The translations under genes were made by a program, and so were the position numbers. A stretch of 64,000 nucleotides of DNA, taken from the NCBI GenBank assembly GCA_014529385.2, contig CM043947.1, forward strand, positions 115,277,587-115,341,586, read 5' to 3'. Under the pieces are notes generated by a model that did not search any database, was not told the DNA's origin, and saw only the letters and a program-made list of their open reading frames with translations. Positions 21,089 through 32,624 of the stretch are shown piece after piece. Origin of the DNA: Adiantum capillus-veneris. Taxonomy: Eukaryota > Streptophyta > Polypodiopsida > Polypodiales > Pteridaceae. The first letter of the stretch is position 1. Each line of letters opens with the position of its first letter.

Positions 21089-23453
21089 TGATAGCCGTTT
21101 TCGGCTCTTTGTAATTGCCACAGTGAGTTACCTCACCCTACCAAAATCACCCAAACACTGTGGCTATCCCTACCATTTCACTGTACATAGGCGTGCGTGA
21201 GTCACGGGACTTTTCCCATATCTTCTTAAAAAACCCTCAATTAGCTAGTCATTGGGCTAGTTGAGCCAAAACAAATAAAAAATATAAGTATATTATGGCC
21301 CATGCGTATGTAAATATTTCTTTGTATATAGGGCATAAATAAAAGATTTTTTCATAATTATTTTGGTATTTATTTAAATATTTTTACCTAAGTGTGTGTT
21401 ATTTATGCTTTGTACATTGCCTCACCATTACCACAATTTTTCTTACCATTTTTCATACTCTTTAATCCATATAGAAATATTTTCATGTAAGCTTCTCTTA
21501 TATTTGGTGTAGCTCCACCCCAACAAAAATCCAAAAAAACTAGTTCTATTTATGTGTATATTTTTTTCACTATTGTGATTTTTTCCTTCCTACATATATT
21601 CTCTATTACTCTCATAAATTAGACCACAAAAAATATTCATCTTTTTATGGTAGACTTATAATGAGAGAGATTTATTTTGACCCCTTTATATTTTTCCACC
21701 TATATTATTTATATTTGACATGTACATATTTTTTAGACCCCTCAATATTTGATTTTCTTACTTGTACTATTCACTTATATCCTAATCTCAACAATATCTT
21801 CAATTATAGACCTACCAAATAAGGTCAAGGGTAGGTGGCATGCATACATGCACTATGGAGGGCTCACTCTTGGAGGTATTCAAAAGAATCATCCAAAGAA
21901 GGACCCCACAAGGAACTTTGCAGTGGAAAAAAACGGTCGGTTTTGCTGAATTTTTAAAGTTCACTTGCTCTCCGAATTTGAAAAGGTGATGCAAACAAAA
22001 GTTGTAGCTCGTGGGCTAAACTTTTGCCTCAAATTTTTTCATATTTTTTTGAGCTATGAGCTGTGAGCTATGATTTTTTTAGTGGACCCCAGTTTTCCCA
22101 TGCTATGCAGCCACACTCTCTCTTCCACTTTATCATTTTCCTCTTTCACACACACTTCTCCACTCATCATCCCCATCTCTCTCACCACTCCTCTCTGCAC
22201 CCTACTCACCTTCTCCTCAACCTTGAAGAATAAGAGAAACCATGGTGAACTCATACCTCCCACACACAATTCCATTCCAAAATTGACCACCTAGTCTCAT
22301 TTTTCCTCCTCCAATTTACCCATATCTATCAAAAAAACCACAAAATTCAGCCTCTTCTCTTAAAAGACAGCATCATGGTGGTTGATTACTCAGCTTCAAT
22401 TACCTTGTCTCTCAAGGAAGGTCAAGAGTGGAGAAAAAATGTACCGTCAAAGCTAGTGGACCGTCAACAAGCGTCAAAATTGGCCCTACTCAAGACACTT
22501 GGAGCATCAACCTTGTAAGAAAGCCACCTTTTCTTACCTCTTAAGAGTTTTTTCTTCCTTATTTGTATCCTACATGGATACTCCCATTGTAAATATCCAA
22601 TTCCATTTGTAAATTAATACTAACTCTACTAACACTAACCCACTATGAAAAGTCCTATCACCTCCATCTCTCTCCTCTCTCTTTCCCCACCAACTTCTTG
22701 ATAATTCCAAGCAAAAGAAATTAGATAAATTGCTGAAAATCTAACCCAACCATGGTTAGAGGAGTAACCCTAGCCTTCAAAATTGCTATAAAAGGAGGGT
22801 GTAGCTAGCACAAAAGGGGGGAGCCATAAGCAAGAGCACTATGTTGTAGCTTGAGAAGACAAGCTCAACCTCTCTAGAAGGAGCTCTTGAGTGGAAGCTC
22901 ATTGTCTTATGCATGTGCATGTGTTGTAATAGGGGATTAGCAAGGGAACTCTATGCCATTGTAAGAGAGAGAGTGATCATTCAATTGAGAGTAGGAAATC
23001 TATCATTTCTCCTACTAGTGTAAGCCCAACATTTGCTGAATCAAGGAGGGTGGATTTGGACTAAGCTTGGATATTTTGTCTCCCTTCCAATGTGAAGTAA
23101 TGGACAACAATGATGCGTAAGTGTCTTGGTGTTTTTTGTTAAGTTCTTGATAGCTTGTTCTCTGGTGTTGTCATCAACCTAGCCATAAATCCCACATACT
23201 GTAAGAGGGCGACAGGGTGGAGAGGACTCCCCTGGCTTTAAGACAGTGATTGGGGTGGCTTTTCTTGTGATGTGTTGTGGTGAAATTTACGCAAGCTATG
23301 TTGAACAAATACTAATTTCACTTTGATTTGTCATGACAGATTTGTAAGAAGGTATTAATGCAACAAGCACCCCCTCCCCCTTTCTCTCTCTTTCTTAAAT
23401 ATATAGTTGTGTTTGCTTGATCATTGTCGATACGTTTCAAAGCAGCCCGAGCA

Positions 23454-23517
<64 letters not shown>

Positions 23518-23776
23518 TTTTAGTGTGTGAGAGTGTTCCATTGGTGTTAGGGTTAGTGTAAATTCCTTGCTGGTTTGTGGGTTGCTCTAACGATTCTCCT
23601 CTTTTGCGTCCTAGTTCGCTCTTAAACTAGGTGGTGCCCCTTGTGTAGTTGGGATTTGGCTGTGGGTTTGTTGTTTTGGTCTGTGTTTTGTTGTGCCCCA
23701 GCCCCATTGAGCAGCACGGGAGCCTTGAAGGGTGTCTAGAGGTTGCTCTTCTTGTTGCCCGCCCCGGACCGCCTCA
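21089..23776 (+). repeat. Putative 2.7-kb solo LTR splitting the N1 minisatellite
   Basis: The minisatellite stops at 21088 and resumes at 23777. The interruption begins TGATAGCC and ends CGCCTCA, flanked by ATAA on both sides (21085-21088 and 23777-23780). A TATA box (CTATAAAAGG, ~22788) with a plausible downstream leader supports an LTR. No coding frame of note is seen and there is a (TC)n tract at 23455-23514. Without a second copy the call rests on TG..CA ends, the 4-bp duplication and the clean split. Orientation is taken from the TATA box. Confidence 0.5.
23455..23514. repeat. (TC)n microsatellite
   Basis: About 30 uninterrupted TC units. Confidence 0.95.
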
Positions 23777-23780
23777 ATAA

Positions 23781-24190
23781 CAATGGCCACAACAATGATA
23801 GCATGACCATGACGATGTCTGAGACGATATTGATAACAATGGCCATAACAATGATGGCATGAGGATTGATAATGTCCGCGACGATATTCATAACAATGAC
23901 CATAGTAGTGATGACATGAGGATGAAGATGTCTGAGATGATATTCAAGAAAATAGCCACAAAAATGATGGCATGACGATTAGATAGCACATATGTATGTA
24001 TCACAAAATAATAATGTGTGTGTGCACATAAATATGTAACACAAGATGATTTCCGAGAAGATATTCGTAATAATCACCATAGTAATGATGGCATGATGAT
24101 GACGATGTCCGAGACGATATTCATACCAATGGACATAACCATAATGGCATGATGATGATGATGTTCGAGACGATATAAGTGATTTCCATA
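23781..24190. repeat. Minisatellite in N1, right part
   Basis: Same units as 20395-21084 (AACAATGGCCATAACAATGATGGCATGA, GATGTCCGAGACGATATTCAT) and the CACATATGTATGTAT block at ~23988. It was continuous with the left part before the 2.7-kb insertion. Confidence 0.8.
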
Positions 24191-24366
24191 ACAAAAAGCG
24201 TTCAGGTGGCAAGATGATGCATTCAACTCTATAGAATGATCATCAAGGCACAAAATCAAGTAAATTAGTCCATCAAGAATTTTAGTAATAATTCATTGTA
24301 GATTATATGAATTTCTTTACGAGTGATCGAGCATCAAACTCTCCAATATTGGTCATGTCACTACAT

Positions 24367-24526
24367 GAGCATCATATATTGAAGTTAAAATATTCAACAC
24401 AATGTCTAGTAGACCATCATACCAAGCACTAATGCTCAAATCCTTGGAGCATCATAAATTGAAGTTAAAATATTCAACGCATCTTCTAGCAAATCATCAT
24501 ATGAAGCACTAATATTCAAATCCATG
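24367..24526. repeat. 80-bp direct duplication
   Basis: Two adjacent 80-bp copies beginning GAGCATCATA(T/A)ATTGAAG start at 24367 and 24447, with a few substitutions. The surrounding 24191-25090 otherwise shows AT-rich DNA without a gene. Confidence 0.8.
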
Positions 24527-25095
24527 GGCATACTATTCCATGGGATCAAAGTCATTTGGTATAAAATTCGTCTCTATTGAATGAATTCAGTGATAAAATA
24601 TGACACAAAGTCTACTTAGAAACATAAGCCTCACATACGTCATAAGAGCTCTAAGAACATAACCCGCCCCAACAATTTTATCCATGTGATTTTTAAGGGC
24701 CTTTTCAGTCAATCTAATTCTACAATGTCAATCAAGGATATAATGAAAGAAAACCTATGGTTTACAAATTCATAAATTCTATGGTATAATTGAGTTTTAT
24801 ATTATATAATAAACTCATAAAACAAAACAAATTTCTAGGACCCTGTCCATAAGACACAACTCTACAATTCATACGTCAGCAAGGTCCTTCCTGGTTTCTG
24901 TTTTTTGGTGCCTGCACGTCTCATAAGTTGCTATGTAATAGACTTGTCAGCTCAGCTAATAATTCCTATAGGTCTTGCAAGTCCCTAATATAATCAGGCA
25001 AAGGTCAAGATGAGAGGTGCTTGTTGAGAAAGACTCTAAGTAATACCATAGCGCACATCAGCTCAACTAAGCATAATATCATAATATCTACATTT

Positions 25096-25930
25096 CACCT
25101 TTGTAAATAGTGGGACTTGCAAAAGTTTCCAAATTGTATCCCATTTTTGACATTTAGATTGAGTAGATGGTTAAATTGGAACATTAGGGTTTGAGATTGT
25201 AACGTATTTATACCATTTTTGACCTTAATGAAAAAAACCCTTTGTCATTTTAAAAACGTTGTATCTGTGAGTGAGCGTACTGTGTACGAGAGAGAGTGAG
25301 AGTTTCATCTTGACGCTACGCGCGCATTGGTGGTCGGTATCAAGTGCAAAGAAGTGTAGCGTGTTGCCCCCGATGAGAGCTACGCAGCAATACCTACATT
25401 GCGGGTGTACGGTCTGGTTTTGCGAACTCTACCCACGAGCTACATCTGGTGATTCAATGAGCATACGTTATCTGTTTTTGCATTTCAGCATATCCACGCG
25501 TTTGCATTGAGTAGAGCTACAGATTAGGCACTTTAGTTTTTGAAAACGACGACCTACAAATTTCGACCAGACATCCTACGTGATTTTGCACCAGGTGTTT
25601 AGGGCTGGGATTTTGGTTTGTGGACCTTAGGGAGAGAGACCTATTGGTGTTAGTAGGGTCTCCTTCAAGTTCTGTGGCGTTTGGAGAACGTTTGATGGGT
25701 ATTCGGCTCTTGAAAGCGTTGTAGGAAATCTCCTGTGATGCACTCCTGAAGGCTGTAGCTTAGATATTGGGTAGTGACCTCTAGAGGGAGTAGTTGAGAG
25801 TCGGTCGAGTTTCGGTTGACACCCTATGCTTGCTTCCACGTGCCTACGGGTCGATCTTCATCCTTAGCTGACAAATCTTGTTAGGTGAGTTCTCGTTGTA
25901 CTAACGTCCATCGCGGCGTATCCGCCAACA
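25096..25930 (+). repeat. 5' LTR of G3 (left edge uncertain)
   Basis: Homology to the G2 LTR starts at TTTCACCTTTGTAAATAG (~25096) and continues to CCAACA at 25930. The outermost ~200 bp expected from G2 (1044 bp LTR) are not recognisable, so the start may be replaced. A half-site AGACATCCTACGTG of the leader palindrome occurs at ~25568. Confidence 0.65.
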
Positions 25931-25931
25931 T

Positions 25932-25949
25932 TGGCACCGGTGCCGGGGA
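25932..25949 (+). other. Primer-binding site of G3
   Basis: TGGCACCGGTGCCGGGGA directly follows the LTR end, a diverged form of the G2/T site. Confidence 0.75.
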
Positions 25950-26466
25950 CGAAAACCCTAGGTAGGTGACCGAGACTAGTCCTTGAGGATAGGGATTCTC
26001 TGGCTTGCGAGAGCCTTGTTTTACATTTAGATAGGATCAGAGGGTGGAGGACTCTCTAGGTCTTACGAGGAGTCTAGGGAGCGAGTGTCTAGCATAGATC
26101 CTTCGACTTAGGTAGACTTAGGTAGTTTTAGGTATTAGTTGAGTTGTGGTGTAGAGAGTAGGAGTTAGAGTGGTAGAAGGGGTGAAAGAATAGCTTGAGA
26201 GTCTGGAGAGGCCAGGAAGCAACCAAGACACCATTATCACCATTTCACATGATGAGTAGAAGTAGGGTAAGTAGGACATCATGATTTATGATCTCGAGCA
26301 CTTCATGCATGTTATACTTGCTGTTAGGTTCATCAGAAGGTTGTAAAAGACACAAAAGAGTGTTTAGAAGCTGAAGTGAAGTTCAAAAGTTTCTATGAGT
26401 GTTTCTGAGAGAGCTTCAGAGCATCAGGAGCATTTCTGTCTGGAAAAAAATAAAGTTTAAGCCAGG

Positions 26467-26490
26467 AGACATCCTACGCGTAGGATGTCT
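26467..26490. repeat. 24-bp palindrome, G3 leader copy 1
   Basis: Perfect palindrome identical to the G2 copies. Confidence 0.95.
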
Positions 26491-26909
26491 ATAGGGTGAT
26501 CTGGTGGAAATTTTGAAATTCTGAGTTGACCAGTGTGTTTAAAAGGTAGGTTTTACCCTATTTTCGCATGGAAAATGGAAACTTAACCATATCTTGATAG
26601 GTTAAGGCCAGATAGACAGAAATTGCCAGACATCCTAACCAAATTGTGCCAAGGCATTATTTTAAGACCAAAACCATAGGATGGCTACATGAGCATGATC
26701 TACATGATTTATTGAGTGCTTTAGAAAGGTTTCATCTCAATTGGGCGAGAAAATTGGGTTTTAATCATACTTTAGCATTTTTGACTGAAAAAGGCTAGGA
26801 TAGCTAAAATTGGGGTCTTTTGAAATCCAAAATAAAATCTAAGCATGGCACTAGGTTGCTGACATCAAGGGGAAGCTGTGGCGCACGTTTGGGGTCAAAC
26901 AAACCATAT

Positions 26910-26933
26910 AGACATCCTACGTGTAGGATGTGT
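26910..26933. repeat. 24-bp palindrome, G3 leader copy 2, diverged
   Basis: Two substitutions, one next to the centre and one near the right end. Confidence 0.9.
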
Positions 26934-27034
26934 TCTATGTGATTTAGCACTCCAAACTCAATTCTGAGCATACCAAAATGATCAGCACCTTGAGGGGAGT
27001 TTGTGCTTTGCATTTCAAGCTTTTTTGAGCAATT

Positions 27035-27058
27035 AGACATGCTACACGTCGTATGTCT
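27035..27058. repeat. 24-bp palindrome, G3 leader copy 3, diverged
   Basis: Four substitutions. Two of them fall on one pair and leave a G-T apposition, so most pairing survives. Confidence 0.85.
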
Positions 27059-27309
27059 AATGCATGAAATTGAAGCAAAAAAAATGACTATAGGCATAGT
27101 AGGGTGTTGTATAGCCTGAGGCAAGCCTCCTAGTCAATTTTGGTCCAAATTGAAGTTGATTTGACTAGTCAGACCAACACCAGGCTGCTAGAACAGATTT
27201 TTGATCAATTGACGAGCTTATAGGTGTACAAATCAAAAAGTAGAAATAGTTGTGGACTCAGCACATCAAGGGGAATCTATAGTGCAAAAACCAGGAAAAA
27301 CAGAGCAAG

Positions 27310-27333
27310 AGACATCCTACGCGTAGGATGTCT
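27310..27333. repeat. 24-bp palindrome, G3 leader copy 4
   Basis: Perfect palindrome. Confidence 0.95.
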
Positions 27334-27703
27334 ACAGGGACTTAGTGAAGAGAAAAGCTGACTGAGGACATAGGGTGATGTTCCAATTGACTTAAGAGAT
27401 CCAGAACTTCTTTCAGAAGTGAATTTGGACCTTGTTTGACCTTTTGACGGAGCAAAGACAGAATTAAGACTTTCCATGTAAATTGACCAACATGCGAGGG
27501 AAGTAGAGTTCTAGATTAGCAAACCTAATCCAGAACATCAAAAGTGTATAAAATATAGTTGGTTGAGGTTAACCCTCCAGTTATACCAATCCTTACTAAG
27601 ACCACCTCTAGCGGTTAAATGCTTTGATTTGATTGCCGAAATAAAACGTTTGTGTACAGGTATATTCAGTGGCAAAGCAAGAAGTTTCTCCGATGAAGGA
27701 TAA

Positions 27704-30700
27704 ATGCGAGGAGGAAGCACCTCCCAAGATCATTTGAACGACTCCAAGTTCACTATAATCTTCTTAGAAGGAACAAACTTGAGGGGAGCCCTAGTTTATT
27801 CTGACTATCGACGACGCAAGTGTATTTGTATAGAGGAAAAGCCTGCTCAGAGACTGAAAATAATTCAAGTCTATGATGATGGAGATAGATTCCAAGATGA
27901 AAAGGGGAACCACTATCTGATAGTTAGTAACCCTGAGGATTACAATAGATATGGAGATAACATGGCAAAAGGGAAAATGGTTTCAGAAACTCAAGAACCG
28001 TCTCCAAACACTGATCGACCCGGAGCTCTTTTTATGTATGATAAGAAAACAACTAGGGTCTCAACCTATAATGAGAATGTGGGGATTTACAAGCATGAGA
28101 GCAAGGGAGTAGTCTCTTACTTTTGTTACAAAGAACCCTACCCAAACGAATTAAGCAAAGACAAGGTTCTTTACTTATTCTCTTATGAAATTGCTATGGG
28201 TAAGGATATTGTTTTTGTTGATAGGTACGGGTGAGAATACAAACGTATTATCCCAAAGGAGGTAGAAAAGGCAACAGTTCCAGAAACATCAACATATGCC
28301 CCCGAAGAAGTGCCAAGGGTCACCTACACCCCTAGAAAGTTGAAAAATCCCTTTTCACAAGAGTATGACGAGACCTCACATTCTACCCGACAACAGACGT
28401 TCAACTACCAGAACCAACCAACAACTCAACCATCATTGTAGGCATGGATTTGACAGAGTGTAACATTAGAACAAGACCAAAACCGAGATGGTTATCCAAC
28501 CGCACGAGGGCTAAGGGATTTACAAGAACCACCACTCTATTCACGGTATCAAGGAGAGAGTAAGACAAAAACTCAAGGGTCAATAGAGCCTGGAAGACCA
28601 CCCATAGAGCAAGCTCGAAGAGATGAACCATCTCTTGCAAAAACCGTCAGAAGCTATGGCTTAGGAGCACCACTTGGAGAGGAATCCGCCCACTACCGAA
28701 GGCCGGAGGAGCCTATATAGATTGGGACGAGGAGAACCAATGATGAGATTTGTAGACCATCGTAGAGTTAGACCTTCTCAAGTGCAAAAGTGGGTAAACA
28801 AGAAATACACGGGAAACAGAGATCCTAGGGATCATGTAGCAGCCTTTGTCCGTGTAATTAGAGCTGAAAAGGTGTTAGAATTCCCTACCCAATTTGTAGG
28901 GTTTGGACTGACCCTAGAGGAGGGGGTTGCTACTTGGTTTGACTCTGTGGAGCGTAGAGACTTTGAGTCTATGGAGGAGGTGTTTGACGAATTTATTGAG
29001 GAATTATCACAAAGGGGGATAGCTCATAATATAGTCTCACAAATCCATAAATTCAAACAGAAAGAAGGGGAGTTTGTGCAAAAGGCAGAAGATATGTTAA
29101 GTTTTGCCCTGTGGAAGAACTGCCAACTCAGTCCAGACTTATGCTTATATTTATCGAAGGACTGAGGAATGCAGATCTCCAGAAGGACTTACATATGAAG
29201 AGGAGCACGACGTTAAATGAGTTAACTAAGGAGGCTCGGTACCTTCTAGAAAATTGTGCGGTCTACAAAGAGGGTGAATTCAAGGATCTTGACGACGATT
29301 CATCCTCACAACAAAGTGTAATCAAGTCCGCTATAACAACACCAAAAGAAGAATTAGCTGTAAGCCAGGAGTAGCTTGTAGAGGAAGTGATAAAAAAGAT
29401 TAACTTGTACACCAAAACTCAGGCTAAACAGCCAAAATGGTGTGCTATTGAACAAAAATGGACAAACCATTTGACGGAGGAATGTTATTATAACAAGGGA
29501 TATGTAAGAGAGAGACCTTATGCTCCCCAGGCTCAGGTAGCATCTCCTCAACTTCCACCGATGCCTAAGTATCAAGCATGCAACCTACCAGGACCTGTAG
29601 GTGTAGAAAGACCACAACCAATGTTGCGGAAGCAACCATCCCCACCAGGATTATGACCAGTCGGCATAAGATACACACCAATAGTAACCGAACCAGAAGA
29701 CAAGGCTTTGGTGCCTATGCATGCATATTATGAAGATGCCAATGGATATGCTGGAAATCCTATCTATTATCCACCAAAAGAACCCTCAACGCCAGAACCA
29801 TGGAGTATGATGGGAAGTACAGGACCACCAACAGCTAGACAGGCAGCAGAAGAAGGAAGATATAGCTTGGATTAACGAACATTGTTGTTCATAGCCAATG
29901 GAGACACGGGTGGGTAGAGACATGCATACCAACAAAGAGGAGCTCAAGGAGCACCTCAACAGCCTAAGGGACCCTGCTACAAGTGTGGTGGAGACCATTG
30001 GCTAAGAGACTGTCCTCATGATGAAATCATTAGAGTCAACGCATATTGCACCGAGTGTGGAGTTACTCATTTGATTCTTGATTGCCCTAAGAACCCGAGC
30101 AAAGGAGCAAAAACTACCCTGAACATGCTAGAAGCAGTGCCTTCCAGTGGAGGGTCAGAAAACGAGACACTAATACCGATTCATGCAGTGACACGAGCCC
30201 AGCTCAAAGAATGACGAACGAACCCATAATTGAAGAGCCAAAAATCGATGCTCCAAATTCAGAAATGAAAAATCAGAGAAGCACTTGGAAAGCTAGAAAG
30301 GCGCGTATGAAAGCCAGGAGAGAACGAGAGAAAATGGCTCTATCCGAGGAGTTAAAACACACAAAGGATAGATTAGAGCGGTTAGAGGATCTTGCTAGTC
30401 TAAGCTCACACACTACGGCAACCATAGTACCCAAGGAAATAGCAAAACCCAAAAGTGCAAGATTAGGAGGATCAATGCTGGCAGAAAAGGTAAATGAGCA
30501 GTTAGACACACTTTTAAAATCTTACAAAGACAATCTCAAAAACATCCAAACCCAAGAGCAAAGATGGATGACTTATCCATGTGCCAAAATAGAAAAACAG
30601 AGGTTGGAAATGTGTCAAAAGATGATTGAAACAACCCAATCCTTGATAGAAAACCCGCTTGGTAAACCTGCAAGTTGGTATGAAGTACCAGCTCCAACCC

Positions 30701-31230
30701 CTATCAAACCAACTTTAGAGAAACAAGTAGACATGAAGGAGGGACTCATGACTGCCTTTGAGTCTAGGAGAGAACCTATCATAGTGACAAATACGACAGA
30801 TGAGACAAGTGATGAGTTCTAGCTTAAAACAATGGTAGAAATGGGTAAGGATTGTAACGGTCTAAATGACCTGTGGAAGAAAATCCGTGATTCCAACGAA
30901 GCCAACAAGGTGAGTTACCAAATGCATAGCACGAGAAAGGATAAAAATGAGATCGTACCTCCTATTGAAGAATTTGAGGCAAGATCACAAATGAACTTTG
31001 ATATACATTCACAAGGGGAAGATCAGGGAGCAATTAGTGTGGGGCACAGCCAACCAGACTCGCTAAAAACTCTACCCTCTTACCTAGGGGAGTATGAAGC
31101 CAAGTCTGAGGTGAGAGAAATCCCATCTCAAAGACTTTCTTCCAACAGAGTGATGGATTCACAAGGGTTGATTGAGTTATTGTCCACCCCTTTGGCATGC
31201 ACAAATTCAGCACAATCACATTAGCCGAAC
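27704..31230 (+). pseudogene. gag of G3 (broken)
   Basis: It begins at MRGGSTSQ. About 120 N-terminal residues present in G2, including MNLRSGR, are deleted, because leader sequence joins directly to this point at ~27690. The FLEGTNLRGALVYSD domain runs to ~28250 and is cut by a TGA at 28232. The capsid-type core (28730-29370) contains WFDSVERRDFESMEEVFDEF and LRNADLQKDL, with a frameshift near 29100. Two zinc knuckles follow at ~29970-30095 (CYKCGGDHWLRDC and CTECGVTHLILDC, CX2CX3HX4C). A basic, helical C-terminal part occupies 30211-31200. At least six stops or frameshifts are present. Its role would be particle assembly and RNA packaging. Confidence 0.8.
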
Positions 31231-31331
31231 TCCTGAGGTTACGACCAAACATGTGAACCACCGTAGGCAAATGCTTAGAAAAAAATGGAGTAAAAGACCC
31301 CACCTCGAAGCTTCAAGAAGGGATCAGAGAA

Positions 31332-32624
31332 TTGGACAAGCCTCAACTAAACACTAGGCCAGTATCTTTAAACAAGGTTGGAGAATATTGCGAGGGAGAA
31401 GATGGAAGCACCACACTACCAGTAGAATTCCAAGGAGTAGTTTCCAAAGCTATTCTTGATAGTGGAGCAGGAGTCGCTATCGCCACCAAGGAAATCTGGA
31501 AAAAATGGGGAAAACCGGCTTTGAGAGCTACTAGAATGAAATTGCAACTGGCAGATGGGTTCATGGAAAAGCCTCTAGGACTTTTAGAAAAAGTAATTGT
31601 CACCTTGTGCAGAATCGAGTATGAGAATACGTTTGCAATAGTCGATTTCGACAAAAAGAACAATTACGAGATCATCTTGGGAAGACCATTCATGATACAA
31701 TTAAAGATGGTCCAGCATTCGGGTTATGACCACATATACCTCAGACATGGCGAGACTACAACCAAAATACACCTAAAAGACCATAGTTACAAAGATGTGA
31801 ACCAGACACTAGTGGAAGAGTTTGATTCAGCTACATTGGCAGGTTCCAAACTCCCAGCATGGTTAGGACAAAAAAAAGAGCTATGGATGTGCGGAGCTTC
31901 ACATTGTGGGAGCTTTAAAAGAGAGGAATGCGTCTTAGAAAGAGCTATTGAGGAGAAGGATTATATTCCAGAACCTTTTCCCAAAGATGCTTTAGAACCT
32001 CTGGAATGGGAACACATACTAGCAACATTGGATGTCTGTACCATTACAGATAGTCCAACGACAAAATTTTACGATAAGGACGGCTATGATGTGCTACCCT
32101 ATTACATGGTAAGCCTTATACCAGCAGGAGATGAGATTGTGGAACCACCAGAACAAGAAGATTTTTATAACTCCTCTGAGAATCTAGAGGTAAAAAACGA
32201 TACAGATAACGAGTGTTCAGACAGCTCAAGCGCGCGTGGGGAGAAAACAACGAATATCAAGTTTTATGATTTTGTCAATTAGCACCCTCGACACCAGGAA
32301 CGCTATAGGAAAAAACGAGTAGAAAACAAAATTAGAGAGAACCTGATGCCCAGGATAAAAGATGAAACTCACTATCTAATGCTTGTCAAAGCAGAGGATT
32401 GTGTAAAAGACCAAATATCAAGAAGATTCTCAAAAGTTCGAAGGGAACGGACGCATAAGGAAATAAAACAAGTACGGAAATCTAAAAAGAAACAAAATAA
32501 AAAAAATCTCAACAATCAAAACAAGAAAAACAAAAGACCAAGAGTGGATCAAAATGGAGCGTAAAAAGAAATACCAAGAACTAAAAGGGTCGTTACGAGA
32601 GGTATGGACTACTGAGAAAGAAAG
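31332..32624 (+). pseudogene. Aspartic protease and linker of G3
   Basis: The frame encodes LNKVGEYCEGEDGSTTLP, then AILDSGAGVAIAT with an intact D-S-G triad, GLLEKVIV and EIILGRPFM, so the whole retropepsin fold is in one frame here, unlike G2. The region LEWEHILATLDVCTI follows at ~32005. A TAG at 32281 separates a lysine-rich tail (to ~32564) that leads towards RT. Element T inserted at 32624, and the RT begins 16 bp after element N2 (43736). The protease domain alone may be foldable, but the precursor is broken. Confidence 0.75.

Larger units (their letters stand above)
19816..25090 (-). mobile_element. Element N1: non-autonomous LTR element relic with minisatellite interior
   Basis: The left LTR (19816-19979) and the following ~400 bp are clearly related to element N2 (41594-43715): CTCAACA LTR end, CCCCC tract, AATAAGGGTCCCTAACTGTG, CTCTATATACA..CACCGTTATATTA and a later GAAAAT..TTAGCA..GTCATAA block. 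By analogy with N2 the element is on the minus strand, with this LTR being its 3' LTR. I find no matching LTR or TGGTATCAGAGC site on the right, so the 5' end is lost or diverged and the right limit given is only the start of G3 homology. The interior has no coding frame. It holds a diverged minisatellite, which is split by a putative solo LTR (21089-23776). Confidence 0.6.
25950..27660 (+). promoter_or_regulatory. Untranslated leader of G3 with palindromes
   Basis: Counterpart of the G2 leader. Palindromes: 26467-26490 (perfect), 26910-26933 (two changes), 27035-27058 (four changes), 27310-27333 (perfect). Distances from the LTR end are 537, 980, 1105 and 1380 bases, matching G2 within about eight bases. 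No coding frame is convincing. Confidence 0.8.

Noticed and set aside
20395-24190. CRISPR-like array
   Set aside because: Units are diverged tandem repeats without unique spacers, in a plant LTR element.
25024-25095. TGTTGAGAAAG at ~25023 as the G3 LTR start or an N-family LTR
   Set aside because: No homology to either LTR beyond the first few bases, so the left edge of G3 was left open.
16700-27700. Recent inverted segmental duplication of the G2/G3 5' regions
   Set aside because: Divergence is visible throughout, LTR outer ends differ and no shared flanks exist. Two separate insertions fit better.
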